A stretch of 10,007 nt of DNA from Kiloniellales bacterium (GCA_030067055.1 JASJAL010000135.1:1-10007); one strand, 5' to 3'; shown: positions 1 through 6,311, counted from the stretch's first letter. The notes: generated from the sequence alone by a model not told the origin. Program-made: numbers and translations.

Positions 1-41
1 GGCGGGGAAAAGGACTACCTCACTGGCCTTCACGCGAGGAT

Positions 42-116
42 GCGGGCGTAGCTCAGGGGTAGAGCGCAACCTTGCCAAGGTTGAAGTCGTGAGTTCGAAT
101 CTCATCGCCCGCTCCA
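42..116 (+). tRNA. tRNA-Gly (anticodon GCC)
   Basis: Complete cloverleaf. The acceptor stem GCGGGCG (42-48) pairs perfectly with CGCCCGC (106-112), followed by discriminator T113 and an encoded CCA at 114-116. The D-stem is GCTC (51-54) with GAGC (62-65). The anticodon stem CAACC (67-71) pairs with GGTTG (79-83) and holds the loop TTGCCAA with anticodon GCC at 74-76. The T-arm is GTGAG/CTCAT around TTCGAAT, with one G-U pair. It reads GGC and GGU glycine codons. A run of five T (117-121) follows at once and may help end transcription. The next gene converges on it from the minus strand. Confidence 0.97.
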
Positions 117-156
117 TTTTTCCAGCTGAAATCATTCGACCCTGTAGGCCGCGCGG

Positions 157-1236
157 CTAGCGTTCGAGCGCGACCGGCCAGGACTCCGGCGGCTCGGCCT
201 TCAGAGCTTCGAAGTGGTGGCGCAGGTCGTCCCGCATGCGCTTCTGGCCGAACCACTGGGCCAGGCCACTGAAGAAGCCCGTCGCCTTGTCGGCGAAGGT
301 GCTGGCGACCAGGGCCACGAGGCTGCCGCCGTCGAGCGGCAGGGCCAGCAGGACGAACTGCAGCGCCTCGTAGGTGTGCCCGACGTAGTACTCGCGCATG
401 GCAAAGATCGTGTAGCCCTCGCCGCCGGCAACGACCTGGTGGGCCAGGATGTAGTTGGGCCGGCCGCTGATCTCGCGCTTGGTCCAGTAGTGGTCGTGGG
501 CAATGTCGGGTCGCTGGGTCCGCGGATAGCCGGCGAGCGCGGCCGCGAAGTCCGGGAAGAACCGCAGTAGCGGAAGGTTCTTTGGGGTCGATACGGCGGT
601 GAGGCCCGTCTCCGGATAGAGGGCGGTGCCGTTGCGCCGATAGGGCGCGATGGCGGCCAGGCCACCCGTGCGGTATGCCGCCTTGCGGTCGAGGAGGAGC
701 TCCCGATAGAGCGCCGAAGCGCCGCCGCCCGGTCCGGCGGCTGCGTCACCTTCTCCGCCAAGGCCGGCTTCGATGCGCGCGGCCTCAGCCGCCGAGAGGT
801 TGAAGTCGCCGCCGCTGCGATCGTCGCGCAATCGCCGGGCCTCGTCGGCTTCCCCGTCGGCGAAGGCCTGCCCCCTCCAGTCCGCCGTGCCGTCCTCCAG
901 GGGGCCGGCCGCGATAATGTTGGGGTCCCGGACCAGGTTCCGGCCAGTCAATGCGTCGACATGCAGGGCTTCGACCGGGACCGCCAGGCGCATGACCACG
1001 GCCGCGCTGATGTGGTCCCCGCGCAGCGTCTCTTGGTCGCGCGCTACGATCTCCCCGCGCAACACCGCAGCGCGTTCGGCCGCGGACAGGCCCAGCAGGT
1101 CGAAGAGCTCGTCGATCGACGGCGGCGAAGCCGCCCGCACGCCTGTCGTCAGGGCTATGGCAAGGCACAGCGAGACCAGAACCGCCATGAACGGCGAGGT
1201 CCGGAACCCTGCCCTGCCCCGCCTCGGCTTGCGCAA
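157..1236 (-). CDS. Exported protein of unknown function
   Basis: Unrecognised by name; 359 residues from the start chosen here. I take TTG at 1234-1236 as the start because a strong Shine-Dalgarno GGGAGG (1243-1248) sits 6 bases upstream. That start gives a normal signal peptide: a basic n-region (RKPRRGR...R), a hydrophobic core at about residues 17-31, and likely cleavage after VRA near residue 35. An ATG at 1188 would remove the basic n-region and has no good ribosome site; an ATG at 1305 is also open but lacks a clear site. The mature protein has an N-terminal part (about 40-155), a Gly/Ala-rich low-complexity linker (about 158-174) and a conserved-looking C-terminal part (about 177-346) containing HDHYWTKREISGRP and a REYYVGHTYEALQFV segment. 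From memory this C-terminal half resembles an unnamed exported family of possible START-like fold; I could not verify that. It is probably periplasmic, and its role is unknown. Confidence 0.8.
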   Translation of the reverse strand: MRKPRRGRAGFRTSPFMAVLVSLCLAIALTTGVRAASPPSIDELFDLLGLSAAERAAVLRGEIVARDQETLRGDHISAAVVMRLAVPVEALHVDALTGRNLVRDPNIIAAGPLEDGTADWRGQAFADGEADEARRLRDDRSGGDFNLSAAEAARIEAGLGGEGDAAAGPGGGASALYRELLLDRKAAYRTGGLAAIAPYRRNGTALYPETGLTAVSTPKNLPLLRFFPDFAAALAGYPRTQRPDIAHDHYWTKREISGRPNYILAHQVVAGGEGYTIFAMREYYVGHTYEALQFVLLALPLDGGSLVALVASTFADKATGFFSGLAQWFGQKRMRDDLRHHFEALKAEPPESWPVALER

Positions 1237-1242
1237 ATCTTT

Positions 1243-1248
1243 CCTCCC
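1243..1248 (-). promoter_or_regulatory. Ribosome binding site that fixes a TTG start
   Basis: GGGAGG on the minus strand, followed by AAAGAT and then TTG (1236-1234). Its strength and 6-base spacing favour TTG over the two in-frame ATG codons at 1305 and 1188, neither of which has a comparable site. The resulting n-region is basic, as expected of a signal peptide. Confidence 0.7.
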
Positions 1249-1410
1249 GCCGACTCTGACCCAGGCCTCATGAGGGCGGCTTTCCCGGCGGCGAAGGCCG
1301 GTCATCCTACCGCCGGTCGGGGCCGCTGCTCGATTACGGTAAGCGGGACGCTTTCAAGGCTCAAGTCACCGAGGCCGGTGTCTCGAGGGCGGGTCTGCAG
1401 GCGTCCTCGG

Positions 1411-2034
1411 CTAGAGCGTGGCGCGCATCTGCGACACCAGGGAGGGCGTCAGCCTGCCGGTCTGCGCGCGGCCCTGCTTCGCCTCGAATCGGCGCACAGC
1501 CTCCTCGGTCCCAGGACCGAGGATGCCGTCGACCGGACCCTGATAGAGGCCGTGGGCCTTGAGCAAGCGCTGCGCCGAGGCAACGTCCACCGACTCTCCA
1601 TTGCCGCCGTCCTGGCCCGAGCGGACGCGTTCCTTCTTCCACTCCTCGTAGAGCCGTTGCTCCTCGATCTGCTGGCGGACTTCCTCTTCCTGCAGCTGAG
1701 ACTGGCGCTCGTACTCGAGGCGCCGCCGTTGCTCGTCCCGCTGCTCTGCGCGACGGTCCACGGCGGCCTGCTTTCGCTTTTTTTCGGCCCGCGGCTTGTC
1801 GATGAACTCGTTGCCGGCGATGCCGCCGGCGACCGCCAGGCCGCCGATCACCAGGGGATTCTTCGAGACCAGGGCGCCGGCGATGCCGCCGGCCGCAGCG
1901 CCGCCGATGGTGCCCGTGTCGACCGTGGAACCTTCGCCGGAGGCCGAGGTGCAGGACGACAAGGCGATCGCCAGGAGAGCCGCGGCTCCGATGGTCGCAG
2001 CGGACCGCGCATGGCCTTTGGTGATTGCAGTCAT
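1411..2034 (-). CDS. Outer-envelope lipoprotein with glycine zipper, coiled coil and peptidoglycan-binding domain
   Basis: 207 residues. The signal peptide ends in a lipobox LSSC with the lipidated cysteine at C28. Next comes a Gly/Ala-rich glycine-zipper-like segment (about 43-75: GGAAAGGIAGALV, GGLAVAGGIAG), which in related envelope proteins inserts in or packs against membrane. A highly charged coiled coil follows (about 80-138, rich in E, R, Q and K). The end is a PG_binding_1-type domain (about 150-205) with the typical AQRLLKAHGLYQGPVDGILG pattern and a TEEAVRRFEAKQG helix. The likely role is an envelope tether linking membrane to peptidoglycan through the coiled-coil spacer; this is inferred from domains. 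Its ribosome site AGGGGG (2040-2045) overlaps the stop codon of the upstream EF-hand gene, so the two are probably co-transcribed and translationally coupled. Exact function is unknown. Confidence 0.92.
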   Translation of the reverse strand: MTAITKGHARSAATIGAAALLAIALSSCTSASGEGSTVDTGTIGGAAAGGIAGALVSKNPLVIGGLAVAGGIAGNEFIDKPRAEKKRKQAAVDRRAEQRDEQRRRLEYERQSQLQEEEVRQQIEEQRLYEEWKKERVRSGQDGGNGESVDVASAQRLLKAHGLYQGPVDGILGPGTEEAVRRFEAKQGRAQTGRLTPSLVSQMRATL

Positions 2035-2039
2035 CGCTG

Positions 2040-2045
2040 CCCCCT
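2040..2045 (-). promoter_or_regulatory. Ribosome binding site overlapping the upstream stop codon
   Basis: AGGGGG on the minus strand lies 5 bases before the ATG at 2034. It shares bases with the TAG stop (2046-2044) of the EF-hand gene. Ribosomes finishing that gene would arrive directly at this site, which suggests translational coupling. Confidence 0.7.
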
Positions 2046-2445
2046 ATTTCGAGTTCTCGAAGTTTCGGACCTCGTCCAGGGAGAGCGCGCCGTCCTTGTC
2101 CTGATCGGCTTCACCGATATCGGCCAGCTTGTCGTCCATCACTTCGGGGAAGCTCAACTCGCCGTCGCCGTCGTTGTCGAGGGCCTTGAAGCGATCGGCA
2201 TCGATGGCCGGCACCTCGTCCTGCTTGAGTCGGTAGTCGCCGTCGGAGTCGAGGGCCGAAAACGCCGCGGCCGTATCGGCGGCGATTTCGGCCTCGTCCA
2301 GGAGCCCGTCGCCATCCGTGTCGGCCGCCTCGAAGCCGAGCCGTCGAGTCTCCTCGTCCAGGCTCTCGGCCATCGCTTGCGCCCCGGGGAGCGCCAGGAA
2401 AAGCGCTGCAAACACAGCGCCAAAAACCTGAGATCGGGCCCGCAT
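2044..2445 (-). CDS. Exported calmodulin-like protein with four EF-hands
   Basis: 133 residues. The signal peptide (1 to about 24, MRARSQ then a hydrophobic core, cleavage near AQA) sends it to the periplasm. Four EF-hand Ca2+-binding loops follow: residues 42-53 (DTDGDGLLDEAE), 66-77 (DSDGDYRLKQDE), 90-101 (DNDGDGELSFPE) and 114-125 (DQDKDGALSLDE). All have acidic residues at loop positions 1, 3, 5 and 12. The second loop has Tyr where Gly is usual at position 6, so it may bind more weakly. The protein has no other domain, which suggests a Ca2+ sensor or buffer. A ribosome site GGAGA lies 7 bases before the ATG. It is the first gene of a pair with the peptidoglycan-binding lipoprotein, whose ATG begins 9 bases beyond this stop; that implies a shared envelope role. 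Confidence 0.93.
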   Translation of the reverse strand: MRARSQVFGAVFAALFLALPGAQAMAESLDEETRRLGFEAADTDGDGLLDEAEIAADTAAAFSALDSDGDYRLKQDEVPAIDADRFKALDNDGDGELSFPEVMDDKLADIGEADQDKDGALSLDEVRNFENSK

Positions 2446-2570
2446 GATCTCTTCTCCGTCTTGGTCCGTCGACCAGAACCTATGGGAAGCGCGCCGCGAC
2501 TGTCAACGACCGGCCTGGGACGCGACCCGACGCGAGAAGGCGTTATCGGCTCAAGCGGTTACGACGCCGC

Positions 2571-3146
2571 CTAGCGTGAGCGCCTGCCGACGCGTGGGAC
2601 GACTTCCTCATCCTCCGAACCGTCGTGGAGTGAGAATTCCTGACGTGGCGCGCTGTCGCGCACGATCTCGATGTCCCGAAGAGATCTGACCTTCATTCCG
2701 AAGGAATCGCCGGGCCGCTCCAGCCGCGCCAGGGTTCCGGCCACAAACCGCGGCTCGCCCATCGTGTCCAACCAGGGCGTTCTCAGGATCTCGACTTCGA
2801 CGTACTCCTTTCCGGGATACAGGAGGCGCTCGGTCGAGAGGATGCCCAGGCGATCACTCAAGCAACGTTGCAGGAGAGCGGCGACGTGGTCGTGGTCGTC
2901 GCTCTGCAGGACATCGTGAAGGTAGTCGCCCGTGTGGTCTACACCGGTGACCTCCACGTTTCTGGTGCCAAAGAGGCGAAACTGAAATCCTTTGCCCCTG
3001 GCTTCGACGATAAACACGTTGCCAAGGCACGCGATGAAAGCCTCAGGCCTCAGGTCGGATTTTCGGGCGAGTTGATCGGGGGCGGGCTGAAGTCGCCTGT
3101 AGGCCTGGAGGAAGACCTCCGCTTCTTGCGTTTGAGGCGATACCAT
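2571..3146 (-). CDS. PAS_5-family domain protein
   Basis: 191 residues, cytoplasmic, with no signal peptide. Residues about 10-140 fit the PAS_5 family (PF07310): FLQAYRRL, then a DLRPEAFIACLGNVFIVEA strand-helix segment, FQFRLFGTRNVEVTG, and HTGDYLHDVL. This is a single PAS-like fold common in Alphaproteobacteria; its ligand and partners are generally unknown. In place of the common PSRxDIDP-type motif it has ARKSDLRPE (27-35). The C-terminal tail (about 145-191) is charged and looks disordered. No output domain is present, so it may act by protein contact. The ATG at 3146 has only a poor ribosome site (GAACTGG); the start is likely but not certain. It lies upstream of the EF-hand gene on the same strand with a gap of about 125 bases, so a shared operon is possible but unproven. 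Confidence 0.85.
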   Translation of the reverse strand: MVSPQTQEAEVFLQAYRRLQPAPDQLARKSDLRPEAFIACLGNVFIVEARGKGFQFRLFGTRNVEVTGVDHTGDYLHDVLQSDDHDHVAALLQRCLSDRLGILSTERLLYPGKEYVEVEILRTPWLDTMGEPRFVAGTLARLERPGDSFGMKVRSLRDIEIVRDSAPRQEFSLHDGSEDEEVVPRVGRRSR

Positions 3147-3345
3147 CGACCAGTTCAGCTCGTTTCGATGATCCCGACCGGGGGACGGCCGCGCAGACAG
3201 GCGAAGCCTAATCCAGAAACATCGCTGCCTTTGAGCCTATTCTTAGCGCAGACTACCCTAAAAGCCATAGAAATGTCGTCGGGCTTTGGCCGTAACTTCT
3301 CCGCCGTCCCGGCGCCGCGCCCGTCCGGAAGCAACCCAAAGAAAA

Positions 3346-3371
3346 GGCCCCCCGGGGTCTGCCGGGGGGCC
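3346..3371 (-). terminator. Strong intrinsic terminator of the histidine kinase gene
   Basis: A perfect 10-bp stem, GGCCCCCCGG (3346-3355) with CCGGGGGGCC (3362-3371) and a 6-base loop, lies about 28 bases past the kinase stop. Read on the minus strand it is followed by TTTTCTTT (complement of 3338-3345), a standard T-tract. An outer pairing AACCCAA / TTGGGTT flanks the core and could extend the structure. On the + strand the bases after the stem are only weakly T-rich, so it should act mainly leftward. Confidence 0.85.
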
Positions 3372-3398
3372 CTTCGTCTTGGGTTCGTCTTTGGGTGC

Positions 3399-5147
3399 TT
3401 AAGCGGCCTGTTCCTGAACCTCGCGGACCGGCAGCCAGAAGCGGACCTGGGTCCCGGTGCCGATGACGCTGGTGATCTCGATGCCGCCGCCGTGCTGCTC
3501 CATGATCTGCTTGACGGTCGGCAGGCCGAGGCCGACGCCGAAGCTCTTGGTGCTGAACAGCGGCTCGAAGATCTTCGCCAGGGTCTCCTCGGGGATCCCC
3601 GGGCCGTTGTCGGCGAAGACGACCTCGACCATCTGGCCATTGGTGCGGCTGGTGACGTTGAGGACCGGCGGGCGGTCCATCTCGCCGCTCTCGCTCGCCT
3701 CTACCATGGCCTCGCAGGCGTTGTTGAAGACGTTGACGATGACCCGGCGCAGACGTTCGTGATCGAAGGCCGTGGTCAGGTCGCCGAGGCCGAGGTTCTT
3801 CTGCAGGGTGACGCTCTCCGGCAGGTTCTGCTCGCCGACGGTGAAGTCGACCCAGTCGTCGAAGCGAGCGTTCTCCAGCGCCAGCGGCGTCGAGCGGGTG
3901 AAGTCGAGCAGCTCGTTGATGATGTTGTCGCAGCGCGTGATGGAGCGGTCGGCGCGCTCCAGCGCCGGCTCGACGCCCAGCTCGTGTCCCATGACCTTGC
4001 CGCGGACCAGGTAGATCGCGGTCCGGATCGCGCCAAGCGGGTTGCGCAGCTCGTGGCTCACCGTGGCGGTCAGCTGACCCAGGGCGGCCAGGCGCTCCTG
4101 ACGGACCAGGTCGTGCTGGGCCTGCTGCAGCTCGACAGTGCGCTCTTCGACGCGGCGCTCGAGGTCGGTGTTCAGTTCCTTGACCTCTTCGTTGGCGCGC
4201 TGCAGCTCCGCGGTACGCTCCTGGACGCGCTGCTCCAGGCTTTCGTTCAGCTTGGTCATGCGCTCGTTCAGGCGGTAGAGCTGGTCGTTGGCCTTGGTCA
4301 TCTGCATGGTCCGCTCTTCGACGCGGCGCTCCAGCTCCTCGTTGAGGCGCTTCATGCCGTCGGCGGCCTCGCGGGCCAGCTCGTTGGCGTGCTCCAGCTC
4401 CGAGGTACGCTCCTGGACGCGGCCTTCCAGCTCCTCGTTCAGGCGCAGGACCTCCTTCTCGGCCCGCGACATCGACTCGTGGGCGCGCTTCATGGTCTGC
4501 AGCTGACGGTTACGGTCGCGGACGTTGCTGTAGAGGATGAAGGCGACCATCACTGCGATCAGGAGGATCACGCCGAGCGCGGAAGGGATCGCTTCCCCCG
4601 TGAAGTTTTCGCGCAGGTAGTCCGCAGTCGCGGTGGTGTCGACGTAGACCTCGATGGCGCCGGCGAAGCGGCCATCCTTCATGACGGGGACGTAAGCTTC
4701 GACGACGTAGGGCAGCTCCGCACCGTAGCGATCCTTCAGCTCGCGGAACTCCTCCTGCTTAGCCGTGGCGTAGGTGCGGCCTTGCTGAACCTCGGCGGCG
4801 AAATAGGGCTTGGTGTTCTTGGTTCCCAGATCCTCGAAGCGCGAGGCGACGACGATGATGCCATCCTGGTTGAAGAACTTGTAGCGGAACACGCCGCCGG
4901 CCGTTGCGATGGCGGCGATCAGCGACTGGTCTTCCTCGGTAATCGTGCCGTACTGGAAGGTGGCGTCGGCATCGCTGAGGTTCTCGTTGACCACCTGACC
5001 CCAACGAACCGCCTGCTGCGTGGCCAGCTCGCGAAGTGTCTGGTTCGAGAAGAACTGCAAGCCATACCAAACCGCCGCCACCGCGCCGATCAGGATGACA
5101 AAGAGCGCAAAGCCTAGACCGAAGTCCCTTCTATTCATGCCGAACAT
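3399..5147 (-). CDS. Membrane-bound sensor histidine kinase with repeated coiled-coil linker
   Basis: 582 residues. Layout: transmembrane helix 1 (about 10-31), a periplasmic sensor region of about 150 residues (32-185, PAS/Cache-like: FRYKFFNQDGIIVVAS ... YVPVMKDGRFAGAIEVYVD), transmembrane helix 2 (about 187-206), and a long cytoplasmic coiled coil (about 207-350). The HisKA domain follows, with phospho-acceptor H365 in VSHELRNPLGAI, then HATPase_c with N-box NVFNNACEAM (N476), G1 DNGPGIP (513-519), F-box FEPLF (527-531), G2 GVGLGL (537-542) and G3 GTGT (563-566). All catalytic motifs are intact. It should autophosphorylate in response to an extracytoplasmic signal and pass phosphate to a response regulator, but no regulator gene is in the window. 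The start ATG at 5147 has AGGGG about 10 bases upstream; an ATG three codons in is less likely. The linker repeats are listed separately. Confidence 0.95.
   Translation of the reverse strand: MFGMNRRDFGLGFALFVILIGAVAAVWYGLQFFSNQTLRELATQQAVRWGQVVNENLSDADATFQYGTITEEDQSLIAAIATAGGVFRYKFFNQDGIIVVASRFEDLGTKNTKPYFAAEVQQGRTYATAKQEEFRELKDRYGAELPYVVEAYVPVMKDGRFAGAIEVYVDTTATADYLRENFTGEAIPSALGVILLIAVMVAFILYSNVRDRNRQLQTMKRAHESMSRAEKEVLRLNEELEGRVQERTSELEHANELAREAADGMKRLNEELERRVEERTMQMTKANDQLYRLNERMTKLNESLEQRVQERTAELQRANEEVKELNTDLERRVEERTVELQQAQHDLVRQERLAALGQLTATVSHELRNPLGAIRTAIYLVRGKVMGHELGVEPALERADRSITRCDNIINELLDFTRSTPLALENARFDDWVDFTVGEQNLPESVTLQKNLGLGDLTTAFDHERLRRVIVNVFNNACEAMVEASESGEMDRPPVLNVTSRTNGQMVEVVFADNGPGIPEETLAKIFEPLFSTKSFGVGLGLPTVKQIMEQHGGGIEITSVIGTGTQVRFWLPVREVQEQAA
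4137..4442 (-). repeat. Four coiled-coil repeats in A-B-A-B order within the kinase gene
   Basis: Residues 236-248 (LNEELEGRVQERT), 268-280 (LNEELERRVEERT), 300-312 (LNESLEQRVQERT) and 325-337 (LNTDLERRVEERT). Copies 1 and 3 share RVQERT, copies 2 and 4 share RRVEERT. At DNA level copies 2 and 4 share an identical 20-mer (CGCTCTTCGACGCGGCGCTC on the + strand, 4312-4331 and 4141-4160). Copies 1 and 3 share 26 of 27 bases (4395-4421 and 4203-4229). The spacing is 64 residues between copies 1 and 3, and 57 between copies 2 and 4. Confidence 0.9.
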
Positions 5148-5279
5148 CGAGGCATATCCCCTATGAAATCGCGACCGGCGTCGTACGCCCTCGTCCAGGC
5201 GGCACCCGCGGGCCGCGCCGCATCCTGCAGACTTTTCGCCAGCCTACTGAAGCCAGTGATTCGTTCGCGAGATATACAC

Positions 5280-5410
5280 GGGAATGAGTAAAGCGAGAGT
5301 TAAGTTAAACGAATGTTCGCAATTGAAATACAATCAAACCGGCGGCTTTTTACTAATAGAGATCGCCAGATAACCTAAATAGCGAAAATTTTACCTGATT
5401 TTATGAGATA
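5280..5410 (-). promoter_or_regulatory. AT-rich upstream region of the kinase gene
   Basis: The 312-base gap between the kinase and the small cysteine-rich gene (5148-5459) holds no gene. Its part at about 5280-5410 is clearly richer in A+T than anything else nearby, which fits a promoter or regulator-binding region for the leftward kinase gene. Visible elements are a tandem GTTAAGTTAA (5299-5308), a short palindrome CGAATGTTCG (5310-5319) and a TATATC box near 5272-5277 on the minus strand. I could not find a convincing -35/-10 pair, so no exact promoter is claimed. The rest of the gap (5148-5279) is GC-rich leader with nothing I recognise. Confidence 0.4.
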
Positions 5411-5459
5411 TGAAGAACTTGGCCCAAAGAGCGGGCCGGGCCGAGGCGGTCTTGCGGCC

Positions 5460-5660
5460 TCAGCAATCCTCCTTGCATTCGGCCGAGCATTCCGGAGCCT
5501 TGCCCGAAGTCGCCTCGAGATCGTCCTTCAGCACGCGCAGGCAGCCCGACGCCTTGAAATGAACGCAGACGCTGATGCCGTTGTCCTTGCAGACGCGACC
5601 GAGTTCGCCCTTCGAGCCCTCGCTCTTGAACCTCACGACGTCGCCGACGTTGACGGACAT
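5460..5660 (-). CDS. Small cysteine-rich protein of unknown function
   Basis: 66 residues, unrecognised. The ATG at 5660 has a ribosome site AAGAGG (5670-5675) 9 bases upstream. Residues about 4-49 (VGDVVRFKSEGSKGELGRV ... SGCLRVLKDDLE) alternate hydrophobic and polar residues with glycine turns, as in a small SH3/KOW-like beta barrel; this is inferred from pattern only. It has six cysteines in a regular layout: C24, C32 and C40 (C-x7-C-x7-C), and C58, C62 and C66 (C-x3-C-x3-C), the last being the final residue. There is no signal peptide or membrane segment, so it is likely cytoplasmic, where the cysteines would more probably bind metal or sense redox state than form stable disulphides. It stands alone between the divergent kinase and binding-protein genes. 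Coding status is supported by the ribosome site and protein-like composition, not by known homologues. Confidence 0.65.
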   Translation of the reverse strand: MSVNVGDVVRFKSEGSKGELGRVCKDNGISVCVHFKASGCLRVLKDDLEATSGKAPECSAECKEDC

Positions 5661-5800
5661 TCGCTCGAACCTCTTCGCGCGCTATTCGCAAGTGGGACCC
5701 ATCTTGGATGGAAATCCGGTAACGAAGGCGCAACCTACCGCTCAGAACCCTAACGAGATGCGAATCTGCTCGCAGTTTGTCGCGCTTTTGGGATCTATTC

Positions 5801-5853
5801 TGTCTTTGACCTGACAAGACAAAAGCGCGAGACCTCTGTCGGGTCAAGTCAAA
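5801..5853. promoter_or_regulatory. Inverted-repeat cluster, possible operator upstream of the cysteine-rich gene
   Basis: TTTGACCTGAC (5805-5815) is matched in inverted order by GTCAAGTCAAA (5843-5853), 10 of 11 positions. The left arm also sits inside a smaller palindrome, TGTCTT-N9-AAGACA (5801-5821). AAAGCGCG occurs twice in direct order (5822-5829 and 5851-5858). On the minus strand the right arm reads TTTGACTTGAC, with TTGAC repeated in tandem. Such symmetry often marks regulator binding; no regulator is identified and the function is inferred. Confidence 0.4.
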
Positions 5854-5866
5854 GCGCGGTCGATGG

Positions 5867-5883
5867 CAAAAAGACACTTTTTG
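5867..5883. repeat. Perfect A/T hairpin CAAAAAG-ACA-CTTTTTG
   Basis: A 7-bp perfect inverted repeat with a 3-base loop, next to the inverted-repeat cluster. It lacks the GC-rich stem of an intrinsic terminator. It may be an operator half of the same regulatory region or a chance AT hairpin. Confidence 0.4.
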
Positions 5884-6178
5884 TCAGCGCTTTGCGAAGG
5901 AATGCCCCTTGCGTGGCGGCCTCGCGCGCGGCGCCAACCGTGTCGGCCGAATCGCGCCACTCGCCGCCTCCGATCGCAAGATGTCTCGCCAGCCCCGATC
6001 GTGCCGCAAAGCCGGATCGTCCGGCCCAGATTCTGCCGTTTCATCCCGGCCTCGCAATCGCGGGGAACCGGGGAAAATCCGAGAAGCGATGCGGTAGACG
6101 CCAAAGCTTCTTGTAGAGCTGAGACCGACACTTAAGGCCAGCGATTCTGCGGCGCACGGCCCGCGGCAGGCTGGGCAC

Positions 6179-6206
6179 AATCTTCGAAGATTTAACAGCC
6201 AGTTAA
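6179..6206. promoter_or_regulatory. Adjacent palindromes upstream of the ABC_sub_bind gene
   Basis: AATCTTCGAAGATT (6179-6192) is a perfect 14-bp palindrome. It runs directly into TTAAC-N5-GTTAA (6192-6206), a second inverted repeat. They lie about 106-133 bases before the ATG at 6312, a usual place for operators. I could not assign a clear -35/-10 pair. A role in control of this gene is inferred from position and symmetry. Confidence 0.45.
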
Positions 6207-6311
6207 GTACACTTGGATAGGCTCGGCGCGCTCACCAGGGAAAGGTCCGATTTCCAAAGACTTCCACGACTAGACGCCCTGGTATTCGAAATTCAATCCG
6301 GAGACGGAAAC

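Larger units (their letters stand above)
5661..6311. other. Gene-poor intergenic region with several inverted repeats
   Basis: About 650 bases without a gene I can support. Open frames here (for example from 5863 on + and 6131 or 6180 on -) give arginine- and proline-rich products without domains or ribosome sites, and I treat them as chance. The region carries the leader of the cysteine-rich gene (leftward), the leader of the ABC_sub_bind gene (rightward), an inverted-repeat cluster at 5801-5883 and a palindrome pair at 6179-6206, all listed separately. The middle (about 5890-6170) is GC-rich and featureless to me; a small RNA cannot be excluded. Confidence 0.5.

Noticed and set aside
42..156. 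tRNA-Gly as an attachment site for an integrated element
   Set aside because: There is no integrase, no repeat of the tRNA 3' end and no change in composition after it within the window.
961..2574. A 537-residue open frame on the + strand across three minus-strand genes
   Set aside because: It runs opposite the exported protein, the lipoprotein and the EF-hand protein, which have clear signal peptides and domains, and its own product shows none.
2868..5117. A 749-residue open frame on the + strand opposite the kinase gene
   Set aside because: It mirrors the kinase, whose HisKA and HATPase motifs are all intact on the other strand. Its Leu/Val/Gln-rich product is what the antisense of coiled-coil DNA gives, and it has no domain. 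Long antisense frames are expected in GC-rich coding DNA.
5403..5753. A 116-residue + strand frame opposite the cysteine-rich gene
   Set aside because: It lacks a ribosome site and starts in AT-rich DNA next to the kinase leader. The minus-strand frame has a good ribosome site and a more protein-like sequence. The choice is likely, not certain.
5863..6135. A possible 90-residue + strand gene in the gene-poor region
   Set aside because: The product is very rich in Arg and Pro, has no ribosome site and overlaps equally open frames on both strands. It looks like chance reading of GC-rich non-coding DNA.
6165..6195. A sigma-54-like promoter (CTGGGCAC...) before the ABC_sub_bind gene
   Set aside because: The -24 part partly fits, but there is no GC doublet at the correct 10-base distance for the -12 element.
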